Source: OLB23 sp965230965
GTDB taxonomy: Bacteria; Patescibacteriota; Microgenomatia; UBA1406; HO2-37-13b
NCBI GenBank assembly: GCA_965230965.1
Contig: OZ246401.1
Coordinates: forward strand, 62,001 to 126,000
Length of the DNA stretch: 64,000 bases
Reading direction: 5' to 3'
The stretch's first letter is position 1. Each line of letters opens with the position of its first letter. The notes beneath the pieces are model-generated. The model saw only the letters and a list, made by a program, of their open reading frames with translations. It was not told the origin of the DNA and did not search any database. This document shows, one piece after another, positions 1-9,719 of this stretch. Made by a program: the position numbers and the translations under genes.

Positions 1-452
1 ACTTGAGCTTCAACAAGAATGTTAAAACGCTTTGCTGTGGAAAGCTTATTGCCATCTGGGCTTACAATATTTTTACTCTGAATAATGTCATCAATTTCTT
101 CAGGAGAAAGGCCATCTGTTTTATCGCCTGTTGTTTCTTCAATAATATGATCAGCTCTGTAGCGTTTGTGGGTTATGGTATCTTCTACCATGACATCATT
201 AAACGATTCGACATGGCCGCTTGCCTCCCATACACGTGGGTGTGATATTAGTGCGCCGTCCAAGCCAACATTGTTTGGCGTCATATGAACAAAGGTTTGC
301 CACCATGCGTTACGAATGTTGCGGAGCATTTCAGCACCGAGCGGACCAAAATCATAGGCTGCCTCCCAGCCTCCATAAATTTCTGAAGAGGGAAAAATAA
401 ATCCGCGGCGCTTTAATAAAGCAGCAATTGTATCAATAGTTATCTGAGACAT
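1..452 (-). CDS. glyS: Glycyl-tRNA synthetase, dimeric type (5' part only)
   Basis: Charges tRNA-Gly with glycine in the cytoplasm. The reading frame is open from ATG at 452 to the window edge, giving about 150 N-terminal residues. The start reads MSQITIDTIAALLKRRGFIF, followed by the class II GlyRS signature SSEIYGG and YDFGPLGAEMLRNI, and then a WW..F motif typical of the alpha2 (eukaryote/archaea/Gram-positive type) enzyme. The C-terminal catalytic motifs and anticodon-binding domain lie outside the window. The gene is divergent from the polysaccharide island. Its -10 TATAAT, preceded by TGC, lies at 465-460, seven bases before the ATG, so the mRNA is probably leaderless. Confidence 0.92.
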   Translation of the reverse strand, partial: MSQITIDTIAALLKRRGFIFPSSEIYGGWEAAYDFGPLGAEMLRNIRNAWWQTFVHMTPNNVGLDGALISHPRVWEASGHVESFNDVMVEDTITHKRYRADHIIEETTGDKTDGLSPEEIDDIIQSKNIVSPDGNKLSTAKRFNILVEAQ

Positions 453-499
453 ATCCAGAATTATAGCAAATAAAGTAAAGGTGACTGTATAATGCTTAT
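453..499. promoter_or_regulatory. Divergent promoters for glyS and the first glycosyltransferase
   Basis: On the minus strand, TGC-TATAAT at 465-460 is followed by 7 nt and the glyS ATG at 452. On the plus strand, TATAAT at 488-493 is followed by 6 nt and the ATG at 500. Because transcription normally starts about 7 nt after the -10 box, both mRNAs should begin at or next to the start codon. No clear -35 boxes are seen. The -10 boxes are seen directly; leaderlessness is inferred. Confidence 0.7.
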
Positions 500-1384
500 A
501 TGGCGGATCTTTCAATTATTGTTCTTTCATACAATACGGCTGAAATTACCGCAGACTGCGTTCGATCGATTCTCGCCTCACTGGAAAAAGACCAAAGTGT
601 TACTGCAGAAGTTATAGTATGGGACAATAATTCAAATGATAAAAGTGTTGCTGAACTGAAAAAAATAAATGACGAGCGGCTCAAGATCATAGCTCACAAA
701 GAAAACCTTGGTTATACTGGCGGCAATAATAAGGCCGCAGAGATGGCCAAAGGAGACGTTCTGTTGTTTTTAAATTCAGATATCGTTGTTGTGGAAGATG
801 CAGTTCCACGCATGTATCGTTTTTTTCATTCCCAAAAAGGTTTTGACTTTCTCGGAGCACGACTTTTAAATAAAGATAAATCGCCCCAAGCTTCTTGCGG
901 GCGCTTTTATAATGTACCCGTGGCATTTGCTGCTCTTTTCCTTAAAGGTGATAGTTGGGGTGCCAGTAGGTGGGCAGTTAGAAAAATTCAAAAAGTTGAT
1001 TGGGCATCTGGAGCCGCTCTGATGACTCGTGCAGAAACATTTAAAAAACTTAAAGGATTTGACGATTCTCTTTTTATGTATTGGGATGAAATCGATCTGC
1101 TATATCGTGCAAGCAAGCAGAAAATGGTAACAGGGGTTTACCCTGATGCTGCCTTTATTCATCTTGAAGGAGCTTCTAGCAACTCAAGAACACAGCCTAT
1201 TCTGAAGGTATTCCAAGGCTATATACATTTCTATAAAAAACATTATTCCCCCTTGCAACAGACGTGCATTCTCTATATGCTACAATTAAAGGCGGTTATA
1301 GCCTACGTAATAGGCACTATTACTGGCAACAATTATTTAATAGAAACATATAGGCAGGCATATGAAATTATTAAAAAAACTTGA
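500..1384 (+). CDS. Glycosyltransferase family 2 (rhamnosyltransferase-like)
   Basis: A 294-residue cytoplasmic or membrane-associated GT-A fold enzyme that transfers a sugar from a nucleotide-sugar donor to a growing surface glycan. The N-terminus has the GT2 pattern: VLSYNT at about 8-13, DNNS at 42-45, and GGNN followed by LNSD near 90-96, the likely metal/nucleotide-binding DxD equivalent. FDDSLFMYWDEIDLLYR further on is the usual acceptor-side ED motif region. Donor and acceptor cannot be told from sequence. It is the first gene of the plus-strand island and overlaps the next gene by 23 nt, implying one transcript. The start at 500 is fixed by a -10 box only 6 nt upstream. Confidence 0.9.
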   Translation: MADLSIIVLSYNTAEITADCVRSILASLEKDQSVTAEVIVWDNNSNDKSVAELKKINDERLKIIAHKENLGYTGGNNKAAEMAKGDVLLFLNSDIVVVEDAVPRMYRFFHSQKGFDFLGARLLNKDKSPQASCGRFYNVPVAFAALFLKGDSWGASRWAVRKIQKVDWASGAALMTRAETFKKLKGFDDSLFMYWDEIDLLYRASKQKMVTGVYPDAAFIHLEGASSNSRTQPILKVFQGYIHFYKKHYSPLQQTCILYMLQLKAVIAYVIGTITGNNYLIETYRQAYEIIKKT

Positions 1385-3041
1385 CGACAACATCTTAAAA
1401 ATTCTTCTGATGTTGTTTGTATTTTTCATACCCCTCTTTCCAAAATTCCCTTTCCGTGTTGTTAACTACACATATATAGCTATCAGACTTGACGATTTAC
1501 TAACAGGGGTTCTCGCAGCTGTTTTTATACTTCAGCTTCTTAGGAAGAAGGTTTCATTCGCAAAACTCCCCTATAAAAAACTTTTTGGTGCCTTCTGGAT
1601 TGTCGTGTTTTTGTCATATATTAGCGGTGTGTATATTACTAAAACAGTGGAATTCCCATTCGTTGGTCTCTTACATGCAGCACGACGAGTGGAATACATG
1701 ATGCTGTTCTTTATTGCGGTTTCAGTTATTCGAACATCAACAGACTACAAAAAACTTTTGTTTTCTTTCTTGACCTCACTTTTTCTCATAAATGTATATG
1801 GAATAGGGCAACGATTCTTTGAATTTCCAGCAATTTCTACAATGAATCCTGAATTTGCAAAGGGTCGCATTCTTTTTCTTACTCCAGAGGCCCGATTAAG
1901 TTCTACTTTTGCAGGTCATTATGACTTGGCAGCATATCTGGTACTCATGCTTCCTTTTCTTTGGGCTCTGTTTATGTATGCAAAAAGAATTCAGATATCA
2001 CAAAAAATGAAGCTGTTTACTCTTTTTGTGTCACTTCTTCCCATTGTTCTTGCGTGCTATACGCTTACCGGTATTTCGACTGAAACAATTAACCACATTC
2101 CTATTGCTGGCACATTCTTGTCACCGCTCAATCAACTTGTGATTGGCACAATTCTTTTCGCATTAACTCTTTATCTTGTTCTATTCAATAAGCTAAGTAA
2201 GACACTCACTTTTATTACCATAATGATTTCGACGCTCTCACTTGTCTTGACAGCTTCTCGAACATCATCGATTGCGTATATCGTTTCTACACTTCCCTAT
2301 CTTTTATATATACGCAAGTTTAGATATTTTGCCATTGCCCTTGTCTTATCAGTAGCTGCTTTTAGTATGGATAAAGAACTTGCTATTCGATGGGCTAAAA
2401 CTGTACAGATTAGACAGGTTATTGTGAACGAAAAAACAGGAGAAGAGGTCGTAGTGCAAAAATTAAAGAAAGAAGCATTACCTGCTGGAACAGCATTTAT
2501 TAAAACACGCAATACCTTACCGGTAACATTAGAGACACAACTCACGAAACGAGATCTCTTAGCACGCGCAACACTTAGCGGACAAATGGCCTCAGGGAGT
2601 GCGATGACAGAAAATGATTATCAGGTTATTTCTGCTGTTGCTGCTGACACATCTATTTCAACTCGCTTACAGGTGAGCTGGCCACGAGCAGTTAAAGCAT
2701 TCATGAAAAATCCATTATTAGGGAGTGGACCCTCATCTATTACTGAATCATCAGATGGTGACTACTTCAGATGGATTGGTGAAACAGGAGCTTTGGGAAC
2801 ATTGCTTTTCCTTGGCATAATATTTACTGTTCTCAAAGGAGTATATGCTGTACGCAACAAGATATCGCAGGAAGGCCGCTACATTATTGTGGCACTTCTG
2901 TTTGGAACATTTGGCCTTCTCGTTAATGCCGTTCTCATCGACGTGTTTGAAGCTTCAAAAGTCGCCTATCTCTTCTGGACGCTTCTTGGCACATTCACCG
3001 GTATGGCAATGTTGAAGGAACAAAGTATAAAAAAGGTTTAA
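1362..3041 (+). CDS. O-antigen ligase/polymerase-like membrane protein (Wzy/WaaL superfamily)
   Basis: A 559-residue polytopic membrane protein with about 10-12 hydrophobic segments. Between them, residues about 345-445 form a large hydrophilic, presumably extracytoplasmic loop, ending in RLQVSWPRAVKAFMKNPLLGSGP. That ending resembles the conserved region after the periplasmic loop of PF04932-type polymerases and ligases (a W..A......P..G.G pattern). The family joins or ligates lipid-linked oligosaccharides outside the membrane. Whether this one polymerises repeats or attaches glycan to a carrier or protein cannot be decided. It overlaps the GT2 gene upstream by 23 nt and is 1 nt from the next gene. 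Confidence 0.82.
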   Translation: MKLLKKLDDNILKILLMLFVFFIPLFPKFPFRVVNYTYIAIRLDDLLTGVLAAVFILQLLRKKVSFAKLPYKKLFGAFWIVVFLSYISGVYITKTVEFPFVGLLHAARRVEYMMLFFIAVSVIRTSTDYKKLLFSFLTSLFLINVYGIGQRFFEFPAISTMNPEFAKGRILFLTPEARLSSTFAGHYDLAAYLVLMLPFLWALFMYAKRIQISQKMKLFTLFVSLLPIVLACYTLTGISTETINHIPIAGTFLSPLNQLVIGTILFALTLYLVLFNKLSKTLTFITIMISTLSLVLTASRTSSIAYIVSTLPYLLYIRKFRYFAIALVLSVAAFSMDKELAIRWAKTVQIRQVIVNEKTGEEVVVQKLKKEALPAGTAFIKTRNTLPVTLETQLTKRDLLARATLSGQMASGSAMTENDYQVISAVAADTSISTRLQVSWPRAVKAFMKNPLLGSGPSSITESSDGDYFRWIGETGALGTLLFLGIIFTVLKGVYAVRNKISQEGRYIIVALLFGTFGLLVNAVLIDVFEASKVAYLFWTLLGTFTGMAMLKEQSIKKV

Positions 3042-3042
3042 T

Positions 3043-4488
3043 ATGGAACGTTTTAAAAGAATTGACGCATTTTTGCTAACTTTTTTCGTTATTGTTGCGC
3101 TTACTTTACGACTATACAAAGTAAATATTCCACTCGCAGATTGGCACTCATGGAGACAGGTAGATACTGCAGCCGTTGCTCGTAATTTTTCTCAAGGCAA
3201 CTTTAATCTCTTATATCCTAAGTATGACGATCTTTCCAATGTACAATCTGGACAATACAATCCAGAGGGATACAGATTTGTCGAATTCCCTGCCTACAAT
3301 GCAATGTTTGGCGCGCTCCACAAGTATCTTCCAATTATGCCCGTCGAAGTATATGGTAGGCTCGTGTCTATATTCTTTTCGTTAATTGTGCTCTGTGTCA
3401 TATATTACATTGCGCTGCAAGAGCATAGTCGCGTAGCAGCGTTTGGTGCAGCACTCATATATGCAACATTTCCTTTTTTTGTGTATTACTCGCGCACGGT
3501 ATTGCCAGAAACAACAGCTGTTGGATTTTCATTCATTGCATTGTTTCTTGCCTATGTGTGGGCGCGAACAAAACACAAGGCTGCGCCGCTCCTTTTAGTA
3601 GTCTCCTGCGTATGTGCGGCGCTATCCATACTCATAAAACCAACCGTTATTTTCTATTTTTTGCCGATCGCTTATACATTTTTTACCAAATATCGATTGC
3701 GTCTTATTAAAAAACCAGCGCCATACCTTTATTTCATTGCAGCCATACTTCCTTTTATTTCATGGCGAATGTGGATAAGTCATTTCCCAGAAGGCATCCC
3801 AGGTTTTGAATGGCTTCTTACATCGGTCAATACATATGAAGGACAAAAAGTAATTTTCTTTAGACCAGCGTTTTTCCGCTGGATCTTCCATGAACGTATT
3901 TTGCTACTTATTATGGGTGGCTTTGCAGCGCTCTTCCCAGTGCTCGGCCTTCTTGAAAAAACGAAAAAAAGCCTTGTGCCACAATTAACAGTGTTTGCTG
4001 CACTTGTGTATCTTCTCGTCTTTCAGGGAGGAAATGTCCAGCATGACTATTATCAAACCGTCATCCTCCCCGCACTTGCACTCATGAGTGGGTTTGGCTT
4101 TGCGCGCCTGCTACGACGAACTGAAAAAGATCAGGCATATGTTATTAACATTTTCTTAGTTGTAGCTATTATTGGATTTTCATGGCTAATGTCGTACTAC
4201 AAAGTAAAAGACTATTATCTTTATAGTGAGGATTTAGTAAACATTGGAAAAATTATTAATACATTAACTCCACAGAATGCAAAAGTTATTACTGACCGTG
4301 ATGGCGATACAACACTCCTCTATTTAGCTAATAGAAAAGGTATGCCTTCGGTTCCCGATACTTTAGAAAATCTAAAAGCAAAAGGAATGGAGTATTTTTA
4401 TACAGACAAAACCGCTGTTGCTGAAGAAGTTCGTAAAATATATACACCCATCTTTGAGAACAATCATGTATTTATTTTCAAACTATAA
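3043..4488 (+). CDS. GT39-like membrane glycosyltransferase (PMT/ArnT type)
   Basis: A 481-residue integral membrane protein. The first loop after TM1 contains ADWHSWRQVDTAAVARNF, which resembles the conserved acidic/aromatic first loop of GT39/PMT-2 enzymes that use polyprenyl-phosphate sugars. About ten further hydrophobic helices follow, and then a soluble C-terminal domain of about 85 residues (NIGKIINTLTP..AKVITDRDG). The family transfers sugar from a lipid carrier to protein or glycan on the outer face of the membrane. Acceptor unknown. The stop codon shares one base with the next start (taATG), so the genes are co-transcribed. Confidence 0.82.
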   Translation: MERFKRIDAFLLTFFVIVALTLRLYKVNIPLADWHSWRQVDTAAVARNFSQGNFNLLYPKYDDLSNVQSGQYNPEGYRFVEFPAYNAMFGALHKYLPIMPVEVYGRLVSIFFSLIVLCVIYYIALQEHSRVAAFGAALIYATFPFFVYYSRTVLPETTAVGFSFIALFLAYVWARTKHKAAPLLLVVSCVCAALSILIKPTVIFYFLPIAYTFFTKYRLRLIKKPAPYLYFIAAILPFISWRMWISHFPEGIPGFEWLLTSVNTYEGQKVIFFRPAFFRWIFHERILLLIMGGFAALFPVLGLLEKTKKSLVPQLTVFAALVYLLVFQGGNVQHDYYQTVILPALALMSGFGFARLLRRTEKDQAYVINIFLVVAIIGFSWLMSYYKVKDYYLYSEDLVNIGKIINTLTPQNAKVITDRDGDTTLLYLANRKGMPSVPDTLENLKAKGMEYFYTDKTAVAEEVRKIYTPIFENNHVFIFKL

Positions 4489-5699
4489 TGAAGATATTGA
4501 TGCTGACTCCGTACCTTCCTTATCCTCCATCTTCTGGTGGCCAGGTGCGATCATATAACCTTATTAAGCACTTAAGTCGCAACCATGATATTTATCTTGT
4601 TGCGCTTATTAAGGCAAAAGATGAAGAGGCATATAAGAAAAATTTGCTTCCGTATTGCAAGGAGATACACTTATGCAAAAGATCAGAATCCCCATGGACG
4701 TTCCGTAATATTGTCACAAGTGTGTTTGGACAATATCCATTCCTTGTCGTACGAAACTATTCTGAAGAAGCACGTGTAACCGTTGAACAATTGTTAAAAA
4801 ATAATAAATTCGATCTGATTCATGCAGAAACTTTCTATATCATGCCGCACATTCCAAAAACAGATGTTCCAATTTTGCTCGTGGAGCAAACAATAGAATA
4901 TCGGGTATATCAGCATTTCGTGAAAAATTTAAAGTTTCCTCCCGTGAGACCATTTTTCTATTTCGATATTCTTAAATTGCGCTATTGGGAACGAACCTTT
5001 TGGAAGCGAGCGGATCTTGTTGGAGCAGTTTCTGAAGACGATGAGGAAAAAATGCATGAACTTTCAAAAAATCTTGCTACAACAATTATTCCTAATGCAG
5101 CTGGAGAGGATTTGTTGCAAATATATGATGAGAAAAAAAATCTTTCGGTAAAACCAATTTTTCTTTATCAAGGAAATTTTTCATGGTTACAAAATATTGA
5201 AGCAGCTAAGTATCTCATTACGACAATATTTCCTGAAATAAAAAAGCGTATTCCAGAGGCAACCTGCATTGTTGCCGGACAGCGCGCATTAGAAAAGCTT
5301 GGTAATGTAGATAGCGATGGCATTGAGATTGTTGATATAGGATCAGCAAATCCTGACGAAGTTATCAAAGTATATGCAAAAGCAACTATTTTCTTGGCGC
5401 CAATCTTTGGCCCTGGTGGAACCAGACTTAAAATTCTTGGCGCAATGGCGGCAGGATTGCCTGTTATATCTTCACCAACTGGTGTAAGCGGGTTAGGCGC
5501 GACACAAAATAAACATGTGATTATTGCGCACACACCTGAAGATTTTGTTGCTGCAGCTGAATCTTTGTATAAGGATAAAAAGTTCTATAACAACATTAGA
5601 AAAAACGCACGTGCCTTAATTGAAGAAAAATATAGCTGGGACACCGTTTCGCGCAAACTTGAAAAAATGTATCATAAGCTTGTTACTTCACATTCATAA
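4488..5699 (+). CDS. Glycosyltransferase family 4/1 (GT-B fold)
   Basis: A 403-residue GT-B glycosyltransferase. The N-terminal Rossmann half begins MKILMLTPYLPYPPSSGG, the usual GT4 start with a glycine-rich acceptor-side loop. The C-terminal half carries LYQGNFSW, an AGQRA segment, and the nucleotide-sugar site PIFGPGGTRLKILGAMAAG near residues 305-325, followed by a conserved PVISS strand. The usual E-x7-E pair is modified here to a GGTRLKILGAMA form, as in the capsular polysaccharide (EpsF/WcaI-like) subgroup. Donor sugar not predictable. It sits in the island operon with 1-nt overlap upstream and 2-nt spacing downstream. Confidence 0.87.
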   Translation: MKILMLTPYLPYPPSSGGQVRSYNLIKHLSRNHDIYLVALIKAKDEEAYKKNLLPYCKEIHLCKRSESPWTFRNIVTSVFGQYPFLVVRNYSEEARVTVEQLLKNNKFDLIHAETFYIMPHIPKTDVPILLVEQTIEYRVYQHFVKNLKFPPVRPFFYFDILKLRYWERTFWKRADLVGAVSEDDEEKMHELSKNLATTIIPNAAGEDLLQIYDEKKNLSVKPIFLYQGNFSWLQNIEAAKYLITTIFPEIKKRIPEATCIVAGQRALEKLGNVDSDGIEIVDIGSANPDEVIKVYAKATIFLAPIFGPGGTRLKILGAMAAGLPVISSPTGVSGLGATQNKHVIIAHTPEDFVAAAESLYKDKKFYNNIRKNARALIEEKYSWDTVSRKLEKMYHKLVTSHS

Positions 5700-5701
5700 T
5701 T

Positions 5702-6802
5702 ATGAAAATTGGCATTGATATTTCACAGACTGCATATCGCGGTACTGGTGTCGCTCGATACACACATTCGTTAGTTTCTGCATTAACGTCTTATGACAAG
5801 AAGAATGAATATGTATTTTTTTACTCATCTCTACGACTACCACTCGATCCAAAGCTCAAGCAATTAATACAAAAAGCACATCAATTAAGGGAGTTTAAAA
5901 TTCCACAATCTGCATTAACTTTGCTTTGGAACAAGCTTCATCTCATGCCTATTGAGAATTTAATAGGAGATATAGATGTGTTTATTTCTTCTGATTGGAC
6001 CGAACCACCAGCAAAAAAAGCAATTAAAATTACAACGCTACACGACATGATTGTATACGTTTATCCAGAAACTGCTACTCCCTCAATTATTGCACAGCAA
6101 AAAGATAGACATAGGTTTATCAAAAAAGAATCTTCAGGCGTATTTGTGGATTCTATTGCTACAGGGGTCGACGCTGAAAAATATCTTGGCATACCTAAGG
6201 ATAAGATTCATCTTCTATATCCGGCAGTTGATACTAAAAAGCCATTAGATTGGGAAATTGTTCAAAAAAAACATAAGATTACAAAACCCTACATTCTTAC
6301 AGTTGGAAAATTAGAACCAAGAAAAAATCTTAAGAGATTACTCGAGGCATTTCAGAAAACAGGCATTACCGATTTACAGCTAATAGTGGTTGGTGATAAA
6401 GGCTGGGGCGATATCTCAGAAATATCAAGTCCTCATATTTCATTCTTGGGTTTTGTTCCTGATGATGAGTTAGCAGCACTTTATTCACATGCAGAATTTT
6501 TTGTATTCCCTTCACTTTATGAAGGTTTTGGGTATCCAATAATAGAGGCAATGGGCTACAAGTGTCCAGTGGCTTGTGCTGACTCCTCATCACTAACTGA
6601 AATAGGTAAAGATGTCGTTGAATTTTTTAATCCACAAGATACTGATGATATTGCGCGCAGCATAAAACTTTTACATGAAAATAATGAACTACGCACACAA
6701 CTCATCAAAGAAGGCTTTCAGCGTTACAAAAGCTTCTCTTTGGATAATTTCGCTAAAAATTTTGTTAAAATAGTACAAACAATATATGATAATAGGCGTT
6801 GA
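5702..6802 (+). CDS. Glycosyltransferase family 4 (mannosyltransferase-like)
   Basis: A 366-residue GT-B enzyme. It starts MKIGIDISQTAYRGTGVARY, the GT4 N-terminal signature seen in mannosyltransferases such as MtfB and WbaZ. The C-terminal half has TVGKLEPRKNLKRLLEAF (donor-site strand) and FPSLYEGFGYPIIEAMGYKC, which contains the canonical E-x7-E pair. The nearby manC gene makes GDP-mannose a plausible donor, but this is inference. It overlaps the following paralogue by 17 nt. Confidence 0.9.
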   Translation: MKIGIDISQTAYRGTGVARYTHSLVSALTSYDKKNEYVFFYSSLRLPLDPKLKQLIQKAHQLREFKIPQSALTLLWNKLHLMPIENLIGDIDVFISSDWTEPPAKKAIKITTLHDMIVYVYPETATPSIIAQQKDRHRFIKKESSGVFVDSIATGVDAEKYLGIPKDKIHLLYPAVDTKKPLDWEIVQKKHKITKPYILTVGKLEPRKNLKRLLEAFQKTGITDLQLIVVGDKGWGDISEISSPHISFLGFVPDDELAALYSHAEFFVFPSLYEGFGYPIIEAMGYKCPVACADSSSLTEIGKDVVEFFNPQDTDDIARSIKLLHENNELRTQLIKEGFQRYKSFSLDNFAKNFVKIVQTIYDNRR

Positions 6803-7892
6803 TGGCAATGAGGCAAATGTAAAAGAGAAGGTTGGTGTTTCTGTATACACATCAGAGATGCTTCGTTATTTCCACCAACAAGCTTCTCCTGCAGTCCAGT
6901 TTATTATTTATCTTCGTGAGAAACCCCTTCCAGATTTGCCAAAGGAAACTCCATATTTTTCATATGATATCGTTCGCGGTGAACATTTCTGGCGCGATAT
7001 TGTGTTCCCTTTTCATCTTTACAAAAATCCAAAAATTGATGTGTTATTTTGTCCGGCACACTATACTCCCCGCTTTTCACCAGTTCCAACTGTCGTTACG
7101 ATTCATGATACATCCTATCTTTACTTTAAAGATGAATTTCTTAAAAAAGATTTATACAAATTGACATCATGGAGCAATCACGCAATTAAAAATTCGACGA
7201 AAGTAATAACTGTTTCTAATGCAACAAAGAAGGATGTGGTTAAAAACTATCATGTTGCATCATCAAAAATAAAGGTAATACATAATGGATTTGATAAATC
7301 CAAAGAAGCCTACAAAGATGTCGGTGCTTCATTCTCTCTTCCTAAAAGTCCCTATTTCTTATACGTAGGTACAATTCAACCACGAAAAAATATCAGAACA
7401 CTGATTACGGCTTTTAAATCATTGCATAAAAAAAATCCCAAATACAAACTTGTGCTCGTTGGGAAAATGGGGTGGCTTTTTGGTGATATCTTTGATTATG
7501 TACTGGAGCAAGAATTAGAAGACCACATCATATTTACGGGTTATGTATCAAATAGTCAGCTCGCGGCTCTTTATAAAAAAGCTGAATGTTTTATATTTCC
7601 ATCGCTCTACGAAGGTTTTGGCATTCCCCTGCTAGAGGCGATGCAACACAGATGTCCAGTCATTGCTTCGAATGCTGCAAGTCTACCTGAAGTTGGAGGA
7701 GATGCGGCTATTTACTTTAATCCAAAAGACCCAGATGAATTAGAAGGAAAAATTGAGGAGATGATAAATAATGCATCACTACGCCAATCGCTTGTGAAAA
7801 AAGGATTAAAAAGGGTACAATTATTTAGTTGGGAGAAAAGTGCACGAGAGACATTACGAACAATTATTGAAGCCTTCACTCCAACACAATAA
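6786..7892 (+). CDS. Glycosyltransferase family 4 (mannosyltransferase-like)
   Basis: A 368-residue GT-B enzyme, clearly paralogous to its upstream neighbour: it shares the MIIGVDGNEAN start, a YVGTIQPRKN donor-site strand and FPSLYEGFGIPLLEAM with the E-x7-E pair. A tandem duplication followed by divergence probably gave two linkage-specific transferases. The start overlaps the previous coding region by 17 nt, and the ATG is used because upstream in-frame starts would extend further into the neighbour. Three nucleotides separate it from the acyltransferase. Confidence 0.9.
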   Translation: MIIGVDGNEANVKEKVGVSVYTSEMLRYFHQQASPAVQFIIYLREKPLPDLPKETPYFSYDIVRGEHFWRDIVFPFHLYKNPKIDVLFCPAHYTPRFSPVPTVVTIHDTSYLYFKDEFLKKDLYKLTSWSNHAIKNSTKVITVSNATKKDVVKNYHVASSKIKVIHNGFDKSKEAYKDVGASFSLPKSPYFLYVGTIQPRKNIRTLITAFKSLHKKNPKYKLVLVGKMGWLFGDIFDYVLEQELEDHIIFTGYVSNSQLAALYKKAECFIFPSLYEGFGIPLLEAMQHRCPVIASNAASLPEVGGDAAIYFNPKDPDELEGKIEEMINNASLRQSLVKKGLKRVQLFSWEKSARETLRTIIEAFTPTQ

Positions 7893-7895
7893 TCC

Positions 7896-8489
7896 ATGAA
7901 AGATCGAATGGGCAAAGACCTATCCATGCAAGAAGTCAGTTCTAAAGCCGTTACTCGTGGGATTACCATTTTTAGCGAACTTGGTCTTTTTTTAATTCAC
8001 AGCGTTGGCTACCTTCCCTCTCATCATATACGCAGATTTTTTTATAGATGTGCGGGCATGCATATTGGAAAAGGCTCTACTCTTCACATGGGTGTTACCT
8101 TTCATAATCCTGGAAACATAACAATCGGTGACGATACCATTATTGGTGAAGGTACGCTTCTTGATGGTCGCAACAAACTTTCGATTGGAAGCCACGTTGC
8201 AATTGCGAGTGAGGTAATGATATACAATGCAGAGCACGATATTCACGATAAGGCTTTTGGACCAATTATAGAACCTGTAACGGTAGAAGATTATGTTTTT
8301 ATTGGACCACGAGCAATAATTTTACCTGGCATAACCATAGGTAAAGGAGCTGTCGTAGCGGCAGGCGCAGTCGTTACAAAAGATGTTGAGCCTTATACAA
8401 TTGTTGGTGGTGTTCCTGCAAAAGCTATTGGTAAAAGAAAAGCGACTGACTTGAAGTATAAGATTGGGAGAGCTGCATTATTTCGCTAA
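7896..8489 (+). CDS. Hexapeptide-repeat acyltransferase (sugar O-acetyltransferase-like)
   Basis: A 197-residue left-handed beta-helix protein. Residues about 50-165 are hexapeptide repeats ([IV]G..[TA].[IL] pattern): HIGKGSTL, ITIGDDTIIGEG, VFIGPRAIILPGITIGKGAVV. The catalytic-type histidine lies in YNAEHDIHD, and the C-terminus IVGGVPAKAIGKR is typical of the WcaF/maltose O-acetyltransferase group. It probably acetylates a sugar in the glycan built by its neighbours. The true start could be ATG at 7896 or one of two in-frame ATGs at 7908 and 7926. Its 3' end overlaps the convergent gene by 12 nt. Confidence 0.88.
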   Translation: MKDRMGKDLSMQEVSSKAVTRGITIFSELGLFLIHSVGYLPSHHIRRFFYRCAGMHIGKGSTLHMGVTFHNPGNITIGDDTIIGEGTLLDGRNKLSIGSHVAIASEVMIYNAEHDIHDKAFGPIIEPVTVEDYVFIGPRAIILPGITIGKGAVVAAGAVVTKDVEPYTIVGGVPAKAIGKRKATDLKYKIGRAALFR

Positions 8490-9719
8490 ATTCTCAAATA
8501 CATTCATTAGATCAAATGCCTGAATGTATACAAGCTTCTGGAAAATAAAGTATGCGCGCGCCTCGTATATCATAGATACAAGGAGCAAAAAAAGAATAAT
8601 TATACTCACGAGGTGTATTTTCTTTTTGTCCTTCTTTACTTGTTCAAAAACCCACAAAAAACCTCTTGTAATAAAATAAGCAAACGCAGGCAAAACGGTA
8701 AATGTTCTTAGCATATTAGGGTTTTCATGAGGATATGTGAGCAATGTCGGCATGGTACCAATAATGAGATATGCAAAAAAGAGCTTATCAAAGAAAGTTT
8801 TTTTGAGCTTAAAGAAATGAACTATACCAAGACCCAAAAATGAATACAAAATAGGATTAAGAGCATTTTTATATGGATAGTTATGACGACCATTCACGTC
8901 ACCCTCTCCGAAAAGCATATAAAAGTTTTTCCATGCATTTTGGATAAAAAAGCCAACCTTTTCTAAGATCGTAAGATCAGGATTTTTCAGATAAAGCTGC
9001 TGTTCAATACGCACATCTTGGTGTTGCAAAAAATATAGCGTGAGCGGAGCAATACAAAGGAAAAAAACTCCAATGAAAACACTTAGATGCTGTTTCTTTT
9101 TCTTTGAAATATAAAAAATGAGCCCGGCTATGAGAATAAAAAAAAGACGGCCTGGCGTGTAGGAATTATAAGCAAGGCCGCTCGCCAATGCGGCGAGTAT
9201 TACATAAAAAATTGATTGCGACCTTCTGAAGAGTAAAACAGCATACAATGCTACTAGTTCAAACATGAGAAGGAAGGTCGCTTCAAAAGAAAACCGCGCG
9301 AATTGAAAATACCAGCGCATGCTGAGCAGAGTAAGCGCAGCAATAAAGGCAAATTCCAGCTTAAATAATCCAATTTTTGGCAAAGAAAACTGAATGTGCT
9401 TTTCTTTAAAGGCTTCTTTCGCTACAAAATAGAAAAGCACTGCAGCTACAACACCAGAGGCTGCAGAAGCAAAACGTAATCCAAACTGTGTAATTCCAAA
9501 CACCTTGAAGAAAAAGAGAATAACATAAAAATATAAGGTCGTATGACCCGTTGCCTCAGGTGTATATGGTTGATATGACTGGCCATTAAGATTCAATGCA
9601 AGATGTATGAAATCTACCTCATCATTTGCTAATCCTTTTGGAATTTCATTGAACTGGAAAAAAATAAAGAAAGAAGCAATAATTGCGATTATTGTTGCAT
9701 AAATGAACGTTTTTTTCAT
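8478..9719 (-). CDS. GT39-like membrane glycosyltransferase
   Basis: About 413 residues, polytopic. TM1 is followed by a loop containing GLANDEVDFIHLALNLNG, an acidic first loop like that of PMT/ArnT enzymes. Helices then continue to a C-terminal TM near 385-405 with a short tail, and there is no soluble C-terminal domain (unlike the gene at 3043). The predicted role is transfer of sugar from polyprenyl phosphate to an exported acceptor. ATG at 9719 is preferred. A TTG nine bases upstream (9728) would add MDH but lies too close to the -10 box (TATAAT, 13 nt before the ATG). The 3' end overlaps the acyltransferase by 12 nt. Confidence 0.8.
   Translation of the reverse strand: MKKTFIYATIIAIIASFFIFFQFNEIPKGLANDEVDFIHLALNLNGQSYQPYTPEATGHTTLYFYVILFFFKVFGITQFGLRFASAASGVVAAVLFYFVAKEAFKEKHIQFSLPKIGLFKLEFAFIAALTLLSMRWYFQFARFSFEATFLLMFELVALYAVLLFRRSQSIFYVILAALASGLAYNSYTPGRLFFILIAGLIFYISKKKKQHLSVFIGVFFLCIAPLTLYFLQHQDVRIEQQLYLKNPDLTILEKVGFFIQNAWKNFYMLFGEGDVNGRHNYPYKNALNPILYSFLGLGIVHFFKLKKTFFDKLFFAYLIIGTMPTLLTYPHENPNMLRTFTVLPAFAYFITRGFLWVFEQVKKDKKKIHLVSIIILFLLLVSMIYEARAYFIFQKLVYIQAFDLMNVFENLAK

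Noticed and set aside
5168..5533. Minus-strand frame of 121 residues inside a GT4 gene
   Set aside because: Antisense shadow; the GT4 reading frame covers it with proper motifs.
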